Assembly: GCA_000828075.3 (NCBI GenBank)
Contig: JXCB02000001.1
Location: 767,189 to 803,631, forward strand
Length of the DNA stretch: 36,443 nucleotides
Source of the DNA: Tolypothrix campylonemoides VB511288
Lineage (GTDB): Bacteria > Cyanobacteriota > Cyanobacteriia > Cyanobacteriales > Nostocaceae
Direction: 5' to 3'
In this document: piece by piece, positions 23,409 through 30,022 of the stretch
Layout: each line of letters begins with the position of its first letter
Position numbering within the stretch: the first letter of the stretch is position 1
Notes under the pieces: model-generated
What the model saw: only the letters and a program-made list of their open reading frames with translations
Told to the model about the DNA's origin: nothing
The model's database searches: none
Program-made: the position numbers and the translations under genes

Positions 23409-24359
23409 ATGTCTGGTAGTAATGTGGGTGCAGATTTTTGGATGAGCGAATACATCACTCCTTGGGATATTTACTCTCATGGAGTCACGGGGGTACTTGC
23501 TCACAAGAAAACCGCTTACCAAGAAATGTACATTGTGGAAACTGGTACTTATGGCAAAGCACTTGTTTTAGATGGCAAGTGGCAGTCATGTACTGGTGAT
23601 GAATTTTTATACCACGAACCTTTGGTTCACCCTGCTTTGATTTTTCATGGAACACCACGTAAGGTGCTGATTCTTGGTGGTGGTGAGGGAGCCACAGCAC
23701 GCGAAGTGCTGCGTTGGCGCACTGTGGAAAAAGTGGTGATGATTGACATTGATGGCGAAGTGGTGGAAGCTTGTCGGCAACACCTCGGGGAAATGCATCA
23801 GAATGCCTTTGATGACTCGCGTCTGGAAGTTGTGATTGCGGATGCACTCCACTTTTTAGATACGACTGACGAGCAGTGGGATGTTGTCATTTCCGACCTC
23901 TCCGATCCTATCGAGTCAGGTCCGTCGTTTGCGTTGTTTACTAAAGAATACTTTGAGAAAATCCGTCGGGTACTGTCACCGCAAGGATTCGTTGTTATCC
24001 AAGCAGGTCCGGTATCACCAGGGGAGTTAAGCCTCCATGCTCGCTTGGTACGAACCCTGAATGCGGTTTTTCCCAATGTTCAGTCTTACAGCAGCTACAC
24101 CTCTACCTATGGCAGACCCTGGGGATTTGCTGTAGCTTCCGAAGCAAAGATTGATAGCCGACCCGATCCACAAAGCATTAATCAGCTGTTGCAGGAGAAA
24201 ACGAGCGGTGGACTGCGAATGTTAGATGGTGTCACCCTTTTGGGTATGCTGCATCTGCCATTGCATTTGCGTCAGGCGATCGCACAAGAAACCCAAGTTT
24301 ACACCCTTGCTGAACCTCCGAAATTTTTCGGGCAAGGCGCGGTGAAACAAACAGCATAA
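23409..24359 (+). CDS. speE: Aminopropyltransferase, ACL5/thermospermine synthase-like (annotated as spermidine synthase)
   Basis: 316 residues from ATG 23409, chosen because GAGGGAG lies 8 nt upstream; a TTG at 23385 is open but unlikely. It transfers an aminopropyl group from decarboxylated SAM to a polyamine. Seen: ALVLDGKWQSCTGDEFLYHE, LVHPALIFHGTPRKVLILGG, GGGEGATAREVLRW, VVMIDIDGEVVEACRQHLG, ISDLSDPIESGPSFALFTKE and VVIQAGPVSPGE. GGGEGA (not GGGDGG), DEFLYHE..LVHPAL and DPIESGP resemble plant ACL5 thermospermine synthase more than SpeE. It is paired with speD. The product, spermidine or a tetraamine, cannot be settled here. Confidence 0.88.
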   Translation: MSGSNVGADFWMSEYITPWDIYSHGVTGVLAHKKTAYQEMYIVETGTYGKALVLDGKWQSCTGDEFLYHEPLVHPALIFHGTPRKVLILGGGEGATAREVLRWRTVEKVVMIDIDGEVVEACRQHLGEMHQNAFDDSRLEVVIADALHFLDTTDEQWDVVISDLSDPIESGPSFALFTKEYFEKIRRVLSPQGFVVIQAGPVSPGELSLHARLVRTLNAVFPNVQSYSSYTSTYGRPWGFAVASEAKIDSRPDPQSINQLLQEKTSGGLRMLDGVTLLGMLHLPLHLRQAIAQETQVYTLAEPPKFFGQGAVKQTA

Positions 24360-24362
24360 TTT

Positions 24363-24396
24363 GTAAGCCATAATTAAAAACTCAATTATGGCTTAC
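24363..24396 (+). terminator. Hairpin after the polyamine operon
   Basis: A perfect 13-bp stem GTAAGCCATAATT / AATTATGGCTTAC with an 8-nt loop, four bases past the stop. The U-tract is weak. Confidence 0.6.
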
Positions 24397-24398
24397 TT

Positions 24399-24432
24399 AG
24401 ATTCCCGACTTCTTTAAGAAGTCGGGAATCTT
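24399..24432 (+). terminator. Second perfect hairpin after the polyamine operon
   Basis: AGATTCCCGACTTCTT and AAGAAGTCGGGAATCT form a 16-bp perfect inverted repeat, followed by TGTTGTT. It is likely a terminator or a repeat used as one. Confidence 0.65.
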
Positions 24433-24488
24433 GTTGTTCACTAATAATTTAGAATTACTGTATTATTGTGATTCTTTTTCAGTGATTT

Positions 24489-24591
24489 TCATTAGACATA
24501 TCCATAAATTAATTGTGCGTCGTCTACAATCGTTGTAGAAGACGCACCATGGCGCGTCTCTACATTGTTTGTTTTTTGGAGATGTCTATTG
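24489..24591. mobile_element. Possible short MITE-like element
   Basis: The ends CATTAGACATATCCA and TGGAGATGTCTATTG are inverted with two mismatches. Inside is the hairpin GTGCGTCGTCTACAA / TTGTAGAAGACGCAC, then a GCGCGTCTCTACA repeat. Flanks GTGATTTT and GTGACTTA could be a decayed target duplication. Confidence 0.4.
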
Positions 24592-24668
24592 TGACTTATT
24601 TGAGGTTATACCAGCGGTACGCTATGCGAACGCAGGCTATATCCCACCTATTAATTTACCTATCCATT

Positions 24669-24801
24669 TAGAAAAAAATATGATAGGTACACCCTATAAC
24701 AATAGTTCAATACACCCTGTACCGAAGTAGAAAAAATATGATAAGTACACCCTATAACAATAGTTCAATACACCCTGTACCGAAGAAGAGGACAACACCC
24801 T
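24669..24801. repeat. Tandem 58-59-bp direct repeat carrying five ACACCCT boxes
   Basis: Units at 24669-24727 and 24728-24785 differ at few positions. Each holds two boxes (TACACCCTATA and TACACCCTGTA) 23 bp apart; a fifth box (AACACCCTGTG) follows at 24795. Boxes start at 24689, 24712, 24747, 24770 and 24795. They look like iterons or multiple operator sites. A GTG at 24801 opens a 19-codon frame (TEEEYLKYAKFIRKFFHS). Confidence 0.75.
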
Positions 24802-24959
24802 GTGACTGAAGAGGAATATCTAAAGTATGCAAAATTTATTAGAAAATTTTTTCACTCTTAAGTAATATTTCATACCTATTTCTAAAGACATATTCAGTTT
24901 CTTTTAAGGTGTAGCTGATAGCTAAGCTTTTGAAGTTTTTTTAAGAAAAGGGTAAAGGG

Positions 24960-24988
24960 GACTGGGGATTGGGGATTAGGGATTGGGT
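24960..24988. repeat. STRR heptamers (GGGGATT/GGGGACT)
   Basis: GACTGGGGATTGGGGATT followed by AGGGATTGGG; degenerate heptamers of the same class as 2832-2862. Confidence 0.8.
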
Positions 24989-25012
24989 TATCAAACGAAA
25001 AATTATGTCCGG

Positions 25013-25193
25013 GGCAATAAGGGAGCATCCCAATCTTGCACAGAAGCCTTTGTACCCTCACCCCCATCTCCTCTCCCATATATAGGAGAGGGGAGAAATG
25101 GTTCTAGTTCCCCTTCTCCCAAATATTGGGAGAAGGGGTGAGGGGATGAGGGCTATCAAGGTTTTTGCACATTTGGGATGCTCCCGGCAATAA
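25013..25193. mobile_element. 165-bp MITE-like element with 13-bp TIR and 8-bp target duplication
   Basis: GGGAGCATCCCAA at 25021-25033 is the exact inverse of 25173-25185. GGCAATAA lies directly outside both ends (25013-25020 and 25186-25193), a perfect 8-bp direct repeat. The interior holds hairpins CTCTCCCATATATAGGAGAG and CCCCTTCTCCC / GGGAGAAGGGG. No open frame of note. The ends continue as looser arms (TTGCAC / GTGCAA, CCTT / AAGG). Confidence 0.8.
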
Positions 25194-25290
25194 AGCCTTC
25201 CCCAAGTCGGGAGCATTTCCCCCAATAACCCTCCCCAGTACCCAGCCCTAGCCCGGCATACAGTCACCAGTGCTGCAGGAAGGTAACAAC

Positions 25291-25908
25291 CTAATCGAAG
25301 TCTGTAGGTAAATCTGGATTTCGATAATGCTGGAAAAGTCGGGTGATTTGAGCTGGCGTCACACGCCCAAGGGACAGTTCCGGAATGGCATCTTCAGCAA
25401 AGAACTCGACTTCCTCCGTTTCGATACTTGGCGATGGAGAACCACTCACAAGTTCGCACAGAAAAAACAGCTTGTAGATGTAATGCGGATGCGGTGGATG
25501 CCCTTGTCTATCCCTGTCATAGACAGCGAGCAGTTTTACAGCGCGTGTCTGATAACCAGATTCCTCATACACTTCTTTAACAGCTACCTCACTGGGCGAG
25601 TCGCCAACATCAGCCCATCCACCTGGTAAAGTCCAGCAGCCGTCTTCTCTTTCCTTCACTAACAATATTTTATTTTCACGAAATATTGCTCCGCGCACGT
25701 CAACTTTGGGCGTTGCGTATCCCACTTCCTGGGCGAATAAATCGAGGATAAAGCTGTGTTCAACGTTTGAGTAAGTCGCCATGATTTCAGCTGCGATCGC
25801 CCGTAGCGCTTTGTAACGTTCTATGTCAAAAGGATTGTCCGAATAGGTTAGACCGTTTTGGGCGATCGCTTGTAATTTCTGCGTCCATTCCAGCCATTTA
25901 GGTTCCAC
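25291..25908 (-). CDS. Nudix hydrolase with Nudix_N domain
   Basis: 205 residues. The N-terminal ~60 (WLEWTQKLQAIAQNGLTYSD and YKALRAIAAEIMATYS) match the Nudix_N helical domain found in enzymes acting on X-linked nucleoside diphosphates such as ADP-ribose. The catalytic Nudix box is GGWADVGDSPSEVAVKEVYE followed by ESGY: the first Glu of the box is Asp and the Arg is Lys, while the metal-binding EVYEE is intact. A C-terminal Glu/Phe region (ETEEVEFFAEDAIPELSLG) closes the fold. It probably hydrolyses a nucleotide-sugar or ADP-ribose-like compound to a nucleoside monophosphate. Monocistronic, upstream of a repeat-rich gap. Confidence 0.9.
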   Translation of the reverse strand: MEPKWLEWTQKLQAIAQNGLTYSDNPFDIERYKALRAIAAEIMATYSNVEHSFILDLFAQEVGYATPKVDVRGAIFRENKILLVKEREDGCWTLPGGWADVGDSPSEVAVKEVYEESGYQTRAVKLLAVYDRDRQGHPPHPHYIYKLFFLCELVSGSPSPSIETEEVEFFAEDAIPELSLGRVTPAQITRLFQHYRNPDLPTDFD

Positions 25909-25942
25909 TGATAGTTCCCTGTGATGAGTGTGGTTAGTGGAG

Positions 25943-26008
25943 GAAACTGGGGATTGGGGATTAGGGATTTTCCCATCCCCAGTCCCTAGTACCCAGTCCC
26001 CAAACTCC
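25943..26008. repeat. Inverted STRR arrays between pgk and Nudix gene
   Basis: ACTGGGGATTGGGGATTAGG on one side and CCCCAGTCCCTAGTACCCAG then TCCCC on the other form an imperfect long hairpin out of heptamers. It sits 10 bp past the pgk stop and could terminate it. Confidence 0.7.
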
Positions 26009-26017
26009 TATCTAGTT

Positions 26018-27220
26018 TTATGCTTCATCTAGCGCGACGATACCAGGTAATTCCTTACCTTCAAGTAACTCCAAGCTAGCGCCACCACCAGTGGAGATGT
26101 GGCTCATTTGGTCGGCTAAGCCAACTTTTTCCACAGCCGCTACAGAGTCACCACCACCGATGATAGTGGTAGCACCTGTTTTGCTGATGTCGGCGAGAGT
26201 GCGGGCGATCGCCTCCGTACCTACGGCAAACTTGTCAAACTCAAACACGCCCATTGGACCGTTCCAAATGACCGTTTTGGTGTCAGCAAGGGCTTGTTGG
26301 AAAAATTTCACCGACTCAGGTCCGATATCCAAACCCATCCAACCGTCGGGAATGTTTTCCACACTGACGGTTTGAGAATTGGCATCAGGGGCAAAATTAT
26401 CAGCGACAACCACATCGGTGGGAAGCAGCAAGTCAACACCGCGTTCTTTTGCTTTTGCTTCCAAAGACTTCGCCAGTTCTAGCTTGTCTTCTTCCACCAG
26501 TGACTTACCGACATTCAAACCACGTGCCTTAAAGAAGGTGAAAATCATTCCACCGCCAATGATCAGTTTGTCGCACTTTTCCAGAAGCGTTTCAATCACG
26601 CCAATTTTACTAGAAACTTTGGAACCGCCGATAATCGCTGCCAAAGGACGTTGAGGATTTTCGATCGCGCTTTGCAGGTACTGCAATTCTTTTTCAATCA
26701 AATATCCACCAACCGAGGGACTCAGGTATTTAGTCACGCCTTCAGTAGAAGCGTGGGCGCGGTGTGCGGTACCAAAGGCATCATTTACGTACAAATCAGC
26801 ATTTGCTGCCAGTTTTTTGGCGAATTCTGGGTCGTTTTTCTCCTCCTCCTTATAGAAACGGACGTTTTCTAATAACAGCACTTGTCCGTTTTGTAAAGCC
26901 CCCACCTTAGCGGAAACTTCATCACCAATAGAGTCGTCAGTTTTAACAACTTCTTGTCCCAACAACTCAGATAAACGCTTAGCAACCGGGGTTAGGCGCA
27001 ATTTGTCATCTACACCCTTAGGACGCCCGAAATGGCTTACTAGAATCACCTTAGCTCCCTTCTGCGTCAAATCCTGTATGGTCGGCAGAGCAGCACGGAT
27101 GCGAGTATCATCTGTAATGTTGCCGGCATCATCCACAGGTACGTTAAAATCAACTCGTACCAGAGCGCGTTTACCAGACAAGTCTTCTGCAGATAAATTT
27201 GCTAAAGTTTTCTTTGGCAC
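26018..27220 (-). CDS. pgk: Phosphoglycerate kinase
   Basis: A 400-residue enzyme of glycolysis and the Calvin cycle, interconverting 1,3-bisphosphoglycerate and 3-phosphoglycerate with ADP/ATP. Seen: [101 protein letters not shown] and [18 protein letters not shown], in order and at full length. It starts with GTG (27218-27220), with AGGAGG 8-13 nt upstream on the minus strand. It shares a short divergent region (89 bp) with the universal stress gene. Highly conserved; no anomaly. Confidence 0.98.
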   Translation of the reverse strand: MPKKTLANLSAEDLSGKRALVRVDFNVPVDDAGNITDDTRIRAALPTIQDLTQKGAKVILVSHFGRPKGVDDKLRLTPVAKRLSELLGQEVVKTDDSIGDEVSAKVGALQNGQVLLLENVRFYKEEEKNDPEFAKKLAANADLYVNDAFGTAHRAHASTEGVTKYLSPSVGGYLIEKELQYLQSAIENPQRPLAAIIGGSKVSSKIGVIETLLEKCDKLIIGGGMIFTFFKARGLNVGKSLVEEDKLELAKSLEAKAKERGVDLLLPTDVVVADNFAPDANSQTVSVENIPDGWMGLDIGPESVKFFQQALADTKTVIWNGPMGVFEFDKFAVGTEAIARTLADISKTGATTIIGGGDSVAAVEKVGLADQMSHISTGGGASLELLEGKELPGIVALDEA

Positions 27221-27309
27221 GGCACAAACCTCCTGATTGCCTTTTTGTTATGTTTTTTAAGTAGATCCATCCAGATTTTACCGAGTCAGGGGGGCGGAGG
27301 TGAATCAGA
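27221..27309. promoter_or_regulatory. pgk / usp divergent region with two strong ribosome sites
   Basis: 89 bp between the GTG of pgk and the ATG of the usp gene. CCTCCT at ~27229-27234 gives pgk AGGAGG; GGAGGTGA at 27296-27303 serves the usp gene. Both promoters must lie here or inside the opposite gene. Confidence 0.7.
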
Positions 27310-27717
27310 ATGTTTAAAACAGTTCTATTTCCAATTGATCAAAGCCGGGAAGCACGGGAAGCAGCCGATGTGGTTGTCAATATCGTGCAAAAGTACGGTA
27401 GTCGCTTGGTGCTACTGAGTGTGGTTGAGGAACCCGCTGCAGACTCGCCCAACGGGGATGCAATGTCCTCACCAGAGATAGTTGCCCAACTCCTAGAAAC
27501 AGCCAAATCTCTGTTTTCTGGGCAAGGCATTTCAGCCGAATCGATTGAACGGCAAGGCAAACCTGCTTTTACCATCTGCGATGTTGCAGATGAAATAGGG
27601 GCAGATTTAATCGTCATGGGCTGTCGGGGACTAGGCTTGACTGACGAGGGAGCAACGGATAGCGTTACCACTCGTGTGATTAACCTTTCTCCTTGCCCAG
27701 TGCTAGTTGTGCCGTAA
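27310..27717 (+). CDS. Universal stress protein (UspA family)
   Basis: A 135-residue UspA-fold protein, usually a dimer that may bind ATP. Strand 1 with the conserved Asp is MFKTVLFPIDQSREAREAAD; the core continues SRLVLLSVVEEP, FTICDVADEIGADLIVMGCR and a C-terminal NLSPCPVLVVP. The ATP motif, normally G-x2-G-x9-G-(S/T), appears as GCRGLGLTDEGATDSVTTRV, so the final glycine region is altered and ATP binding is uncertain. Strong ribosome site GGAGGTGA. A hairpin 26 bp after the stop looks like a terminator. Confidence 0.93.
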   Translation: MFKTVLFPIDQSREAREAADVVVNIVQKYGSRLVLLSVVEEPAADSPNGDAMSSPEIVAQLLETAKSLFSGQGISAESIERQGKPAFTICDVADEIGADLIVMGCRGLGLTDEGATDSVTTRVINLSPCPVLVVP

Positions 27718-27743
27718 ACAAAGTTACGAGTTATTTCAGATGT

Positions 27744-27773
27744 AGGGTGCGTTAACGCTATGTAATGCACCCT
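27744..27773 (+). terminator. Hairpin after usp gene
   Basis: AGGGTGCGTTA (27744-27754) pairs with TAATGCACCCT (27763-27773) with one mismatch. It is a GGGTGCGTTA-type cyanobacterial repeat that probably acts as a terminator. Confidence 0.6.
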
Positions 27774-27920
27774 TACTTGACTTTTTAGAAGAATTTTTAC
27801 TGTTATATCAGGTATATCAGGTTCGGTTGATTACTTATCATTCGTGAAGAACCCCACCCCCCTACCCCTAATGCCCAGAGGAGACCCCGAGTTCGTTCTG
27901 GTGTAGGTAGTTCATGATGG

Positions 27921-28352
27921 CTACTTACCAATATCTTCGTTCCACAGTTCGGGCTTTTCTTCAATAAACTCCCTCATCATTTGTTCGCATTCATTAAGAT
28001 TGAGATCAATAACTTCTACACCGTGGGATACCATAAATTCTTTAGCACCTGGAAAAGTCCTTGATTCTCCGGCTATAACTTTTTTAATCCCAAATTGTAC
28101 GACAGCCCCAGCGCACAGATAACACGGCATTAAGGTTGAATAGAGTGTTGTACCTTTATAGCTGCCGATTCTACCAGCGTTGCGAAGGCAATCGATTTCG
28201 GCGTGGGTGACTGGATCTCCGTCTTGCACACGCTTGTTGTGTCCTTTGCCGATAATCTTGCCATCTTTGACAAGAATAGAACCAATCGGAATTCCACCTT
28301 CTTGTCTGCCTTGTTTTGCTTGTGCGATCGCAGCTTCCATAAATTCATCCAT
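27921..28352 (-). CDS. Nucleoside/cytosine deaminase
   Basis: A 143-residue CDA-fold zinc deaminase, closest by eye to yeast-type cytosine deaminase. Zinc ligands and the catalytic Glu are in DPVTHAEIDCLRN (HAE) and TLMPCYLCAGAVVQFGIKKV (PCxxC). GGIPIGSILVKDGKIIGKGH is the usual first strand. It would deaminate cytosine or a related base (guanine is possible). ATG 28352 and in-frame ATG 28340 are both possible starts. It is head-to-head with a nucleoside hydrolase 13 bp away, which supports a role in base salvage. Confidence 0.9.
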   Translation of the reverse strand: MDEFMEAAIAQAKQGRQEGGIPIGSILVKDGKIIGKGHNKRVQDGDPVTHAEIDCLRNAGRIGSYKGTTLYSTLMPCYLCAGAVVQFGIKKVIAGESRTFPGAKEFMVSHGVEVIDLNLNECEQMMREFIEEKPELWNEDIGK

Positions 28353-28365
28353 TTTTTAAATCTCC

Positions 28366-29289
28366 ATGTCTAAACAACTTGTCTTATTGGATCACGATGG
28401 TGGTGTAGATGATTATCTAGCAACTATGCTGCTGATGACTATGGATCACATACAGCCGCTAGGTGTTGTGGTCACTCCAGCCGATTGCTACGCCGAACCA
28501 GCCGTAAGCGCTACACGTAAAATTTTGGATTTAATGGAATGTTCTCATATTCCCGTTGCCCAAAGCACCGTACGCGGTATCAATCCCTTCCCGCGCCTTT
28601 ACCGCCGTGATTCATTTGTTGTTGACCATCTTCCTATTCTCAATCAAAGCGAAACAATTCGCACACCTTTACTTGCCGAACCAGGTCAAGATTTCATGAT
28701 ACGAGTGTTACGTGAGGCACCAGAACCTGTAACGTTGATGGTAACTGGTCCGTTGACCACGGTAGCAACTGCACTCGAAAAAGCACCAGAAATTGAAGCG
28801 AAAATTCAAAGGATTGTTTGGATGGGGGGTGCGTTGAATGTGGGTGGTAATGTAGAAAAAAGTTGGGAACCAGGACAAGACGGTTCCGCAGAATGGAATG
28901 TGTATTGGGACCCTATTTCCGCAGCACGAGTGTGGCAAACCCAGATTGAAATTATCATGTGTCCTTTGGATTTGACCAACAATGTACCGGTAACATCAGA
29001 CATTGTGTATAAAATGGGAAAACAACGCCAATATCCGATATCTGATTTGGCGGGACAATGTTACGCGCTGGTGATTCCCCAAGATTATTATTTTTGGGAT
29101 GTGCTAGCAACGGCTTATCTTGCTCATCCAGAATTTTATCAACTGCGGGAGTGGGAAACAGAAATTATCACCACTGGTCTGAGTCAAGGGCGTACCAAAA
29201 TAGTTCCTGGAGGGCGTAAGATTTCTGCGATGGATACGGTAGATAAAAAAGCTTTCTACGCTTATATTTTGCAGCAGTGGGCACGTTGA
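28366..29289 (+). CDS. Inosine-uridine-type nucleoside hydrolase
   Basis: A 307-residue nucleoside hydrolase that splits the N-glycosidic bond of nucleosides to ribose and base. The calcium-binding signature is at the N-terminus: LVLLDHDGGVDDYLATMLLM (DxDxxxDD). Other family segments are TLMVTGPLTTVATALEKAP, IVWMGGALNVGGN, SAEWNVYWDPISAARVWQ and CPLDLTNNVPVT, with the late metal Asp in FWDVLATAYLAHPEF. Full length. It is divergent from the deaminase with 13 bp between the two ATGs, so the promoters lie inside coding DNA. Substrate preference cannot be read from sequence. Confidence 0.93.
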   Translation: MSKQLVLLDHDGGVDDYLATMLLMTMDHIQPLGVVVTPADCYAEPAVSATRKILDLMECSHIPVAQSTVRGINPFPRLYRRDSFVVDHLPILNQSETIRTPLLAEPGQDFMIRVLREAPEPVTLMVTGPLTTVATALEKAPEIEAKIQRIVWMGGALNVGGNVEKSWEPGQDGSAEWNVYWDPISAARVWQTQIEIIMCPLDLTNNVPVTSDIVYKMGKQRQYPISDLAGQCYALVIPQDYYFWDVLATAYLAHPEFYQLREWETEIITTGLSQGRTKIVPGGRKISAMDTVDKKAFYAYILQQWAR

Positions 29290-29301
29290 ATTTTGGATTT
29301 G

Positions 29302-29418
29302 AACCGCAGATGGACGAGGTAGTGCGATGCGAGGGTTCCCCCGTTGTAACAACTGCCATGCAGATAAACGCAGATAATAGGCTGTTACATCTGCGTGTAT
29401 CCGCGTTCATCTGCGGTT
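29302..29418. repeat. Inverted AACCGCAGATG repeat element
   Basis: AACCGCAGATGGACG (29302-29316) and CGTTCATCTGCGGTT (29404-29418) are inverted with one mismatch. Inside are GAGGGTTCCCCCGTTG and a second pair of CAGATAAACGCAGAT / ATCTGCGTGTATCCG. It belongs to the CGCAGATNAACGCAGAT intergenic class. Confidence 0.7.
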
Positions 29419-29500
29419 GCAATTCTTTCGTAGATAAAGTGTTCTTGACAACTCTATGTATCTCTTTTAAATACATGAGAATGGATTGAGCAACAACATA

Positions 29501-29596
29501 GTGATTGTTACAAAAACCGAAACAAAATCAGCTACCGTTTGTTTTGGCTATAAACTCAACGTAATTACTTATGAGAAGACCTATATTCCGCACTGA
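29501..29596 (+). pseudogene. Unidentified coding fragment also found at 34493-34546
   Basis: GTG 29501 opens 31 codons containing IVTKTETKSATVCFGYKL. The same 54-bp core recurs at 34493-34546 with four differences, three synonymous in this frame, so it was probably protein-coding. I do not recognise the family. The frame ends at TGA 29594-29596. Confidence 0.45.
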
Positions 29597-29834
29597 AAAT
29601 ACTAGTATAAATAGATTACACTTAGTCAAAAATCTGTGCATTAAGTCTATTTTGAGTAATCTCCAAATTCCCTCGTTGTTGTTATGGGGTAAGCGCGATC
29701 ACATGATTCTCCCTACTTTCTCGAAGCGCTTCTTAAATTACAACCCAGCACTGCAATTAATAGAAGTAGAAAATGCCGGACATTGCGGCCATGATGAACA
29801 TCCCGAACAAGTAAACCGGGAATTGTTTTTGTAG
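29571..29834 (+). pseudogene. Alpha/beta hydrolase C-terminal remnant
   Basis: From about residue 25 the frame reads ILSNLQIPSLLLWGKRDHMI, then RFLNYNPALQLIEVENAGHC and GHDEHPEQVNRELFL, the end of an alpha/beta hydrolase. It keeps the acid-residue region (WGKRDH) and the catalytic His (AGHC), but the nucleophile half is missing; intact relatives are near 290 residues. The first 20 residues look unrelated. Inactive unless a fusion has a new role. Confidence 0.75.
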
Positions 29835-30022
29835 ATTCAAACACAGGTATTAAAAGCTTTGTAAGCAGAAGGCAGAAGGCAAAAGCTTTTTCCTCTGTTA
29901 TTAATGCAAACTGTGAAACTACACAGGAGTAATTCTTAAGAGTGTAAGAAGACTAAGTACGATCGCTAGATTACAAAATTTGGTTGTGGCATAATCAAAC
30001 TACAGTCTTAAAGTCATAATCA
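29835..30022. other. Upstream region of the double kinase
   Basis: About 190 bp, with an STRR-like GCAGAAGGCAGAAGGCAAAAG at 29867-29887. CATAAT at ~29990 may be a -10 box. No gene seen. Confidence 0.35.

Noticed and set aside
24363-24432. Riboswitch for the polyamine operon
   Set aside because: The hairpins lie after the stop, not before the genes, and are simple perfect stems fitting terminators or repeats.
24801-24860. GTG-started 19-codon frame TEEEYLKYAKFIRKFFHS
   Set aside because: Protein-like, but too short, with no ribosome site and no known family; kept only as a note under the ACACCCT repeat.
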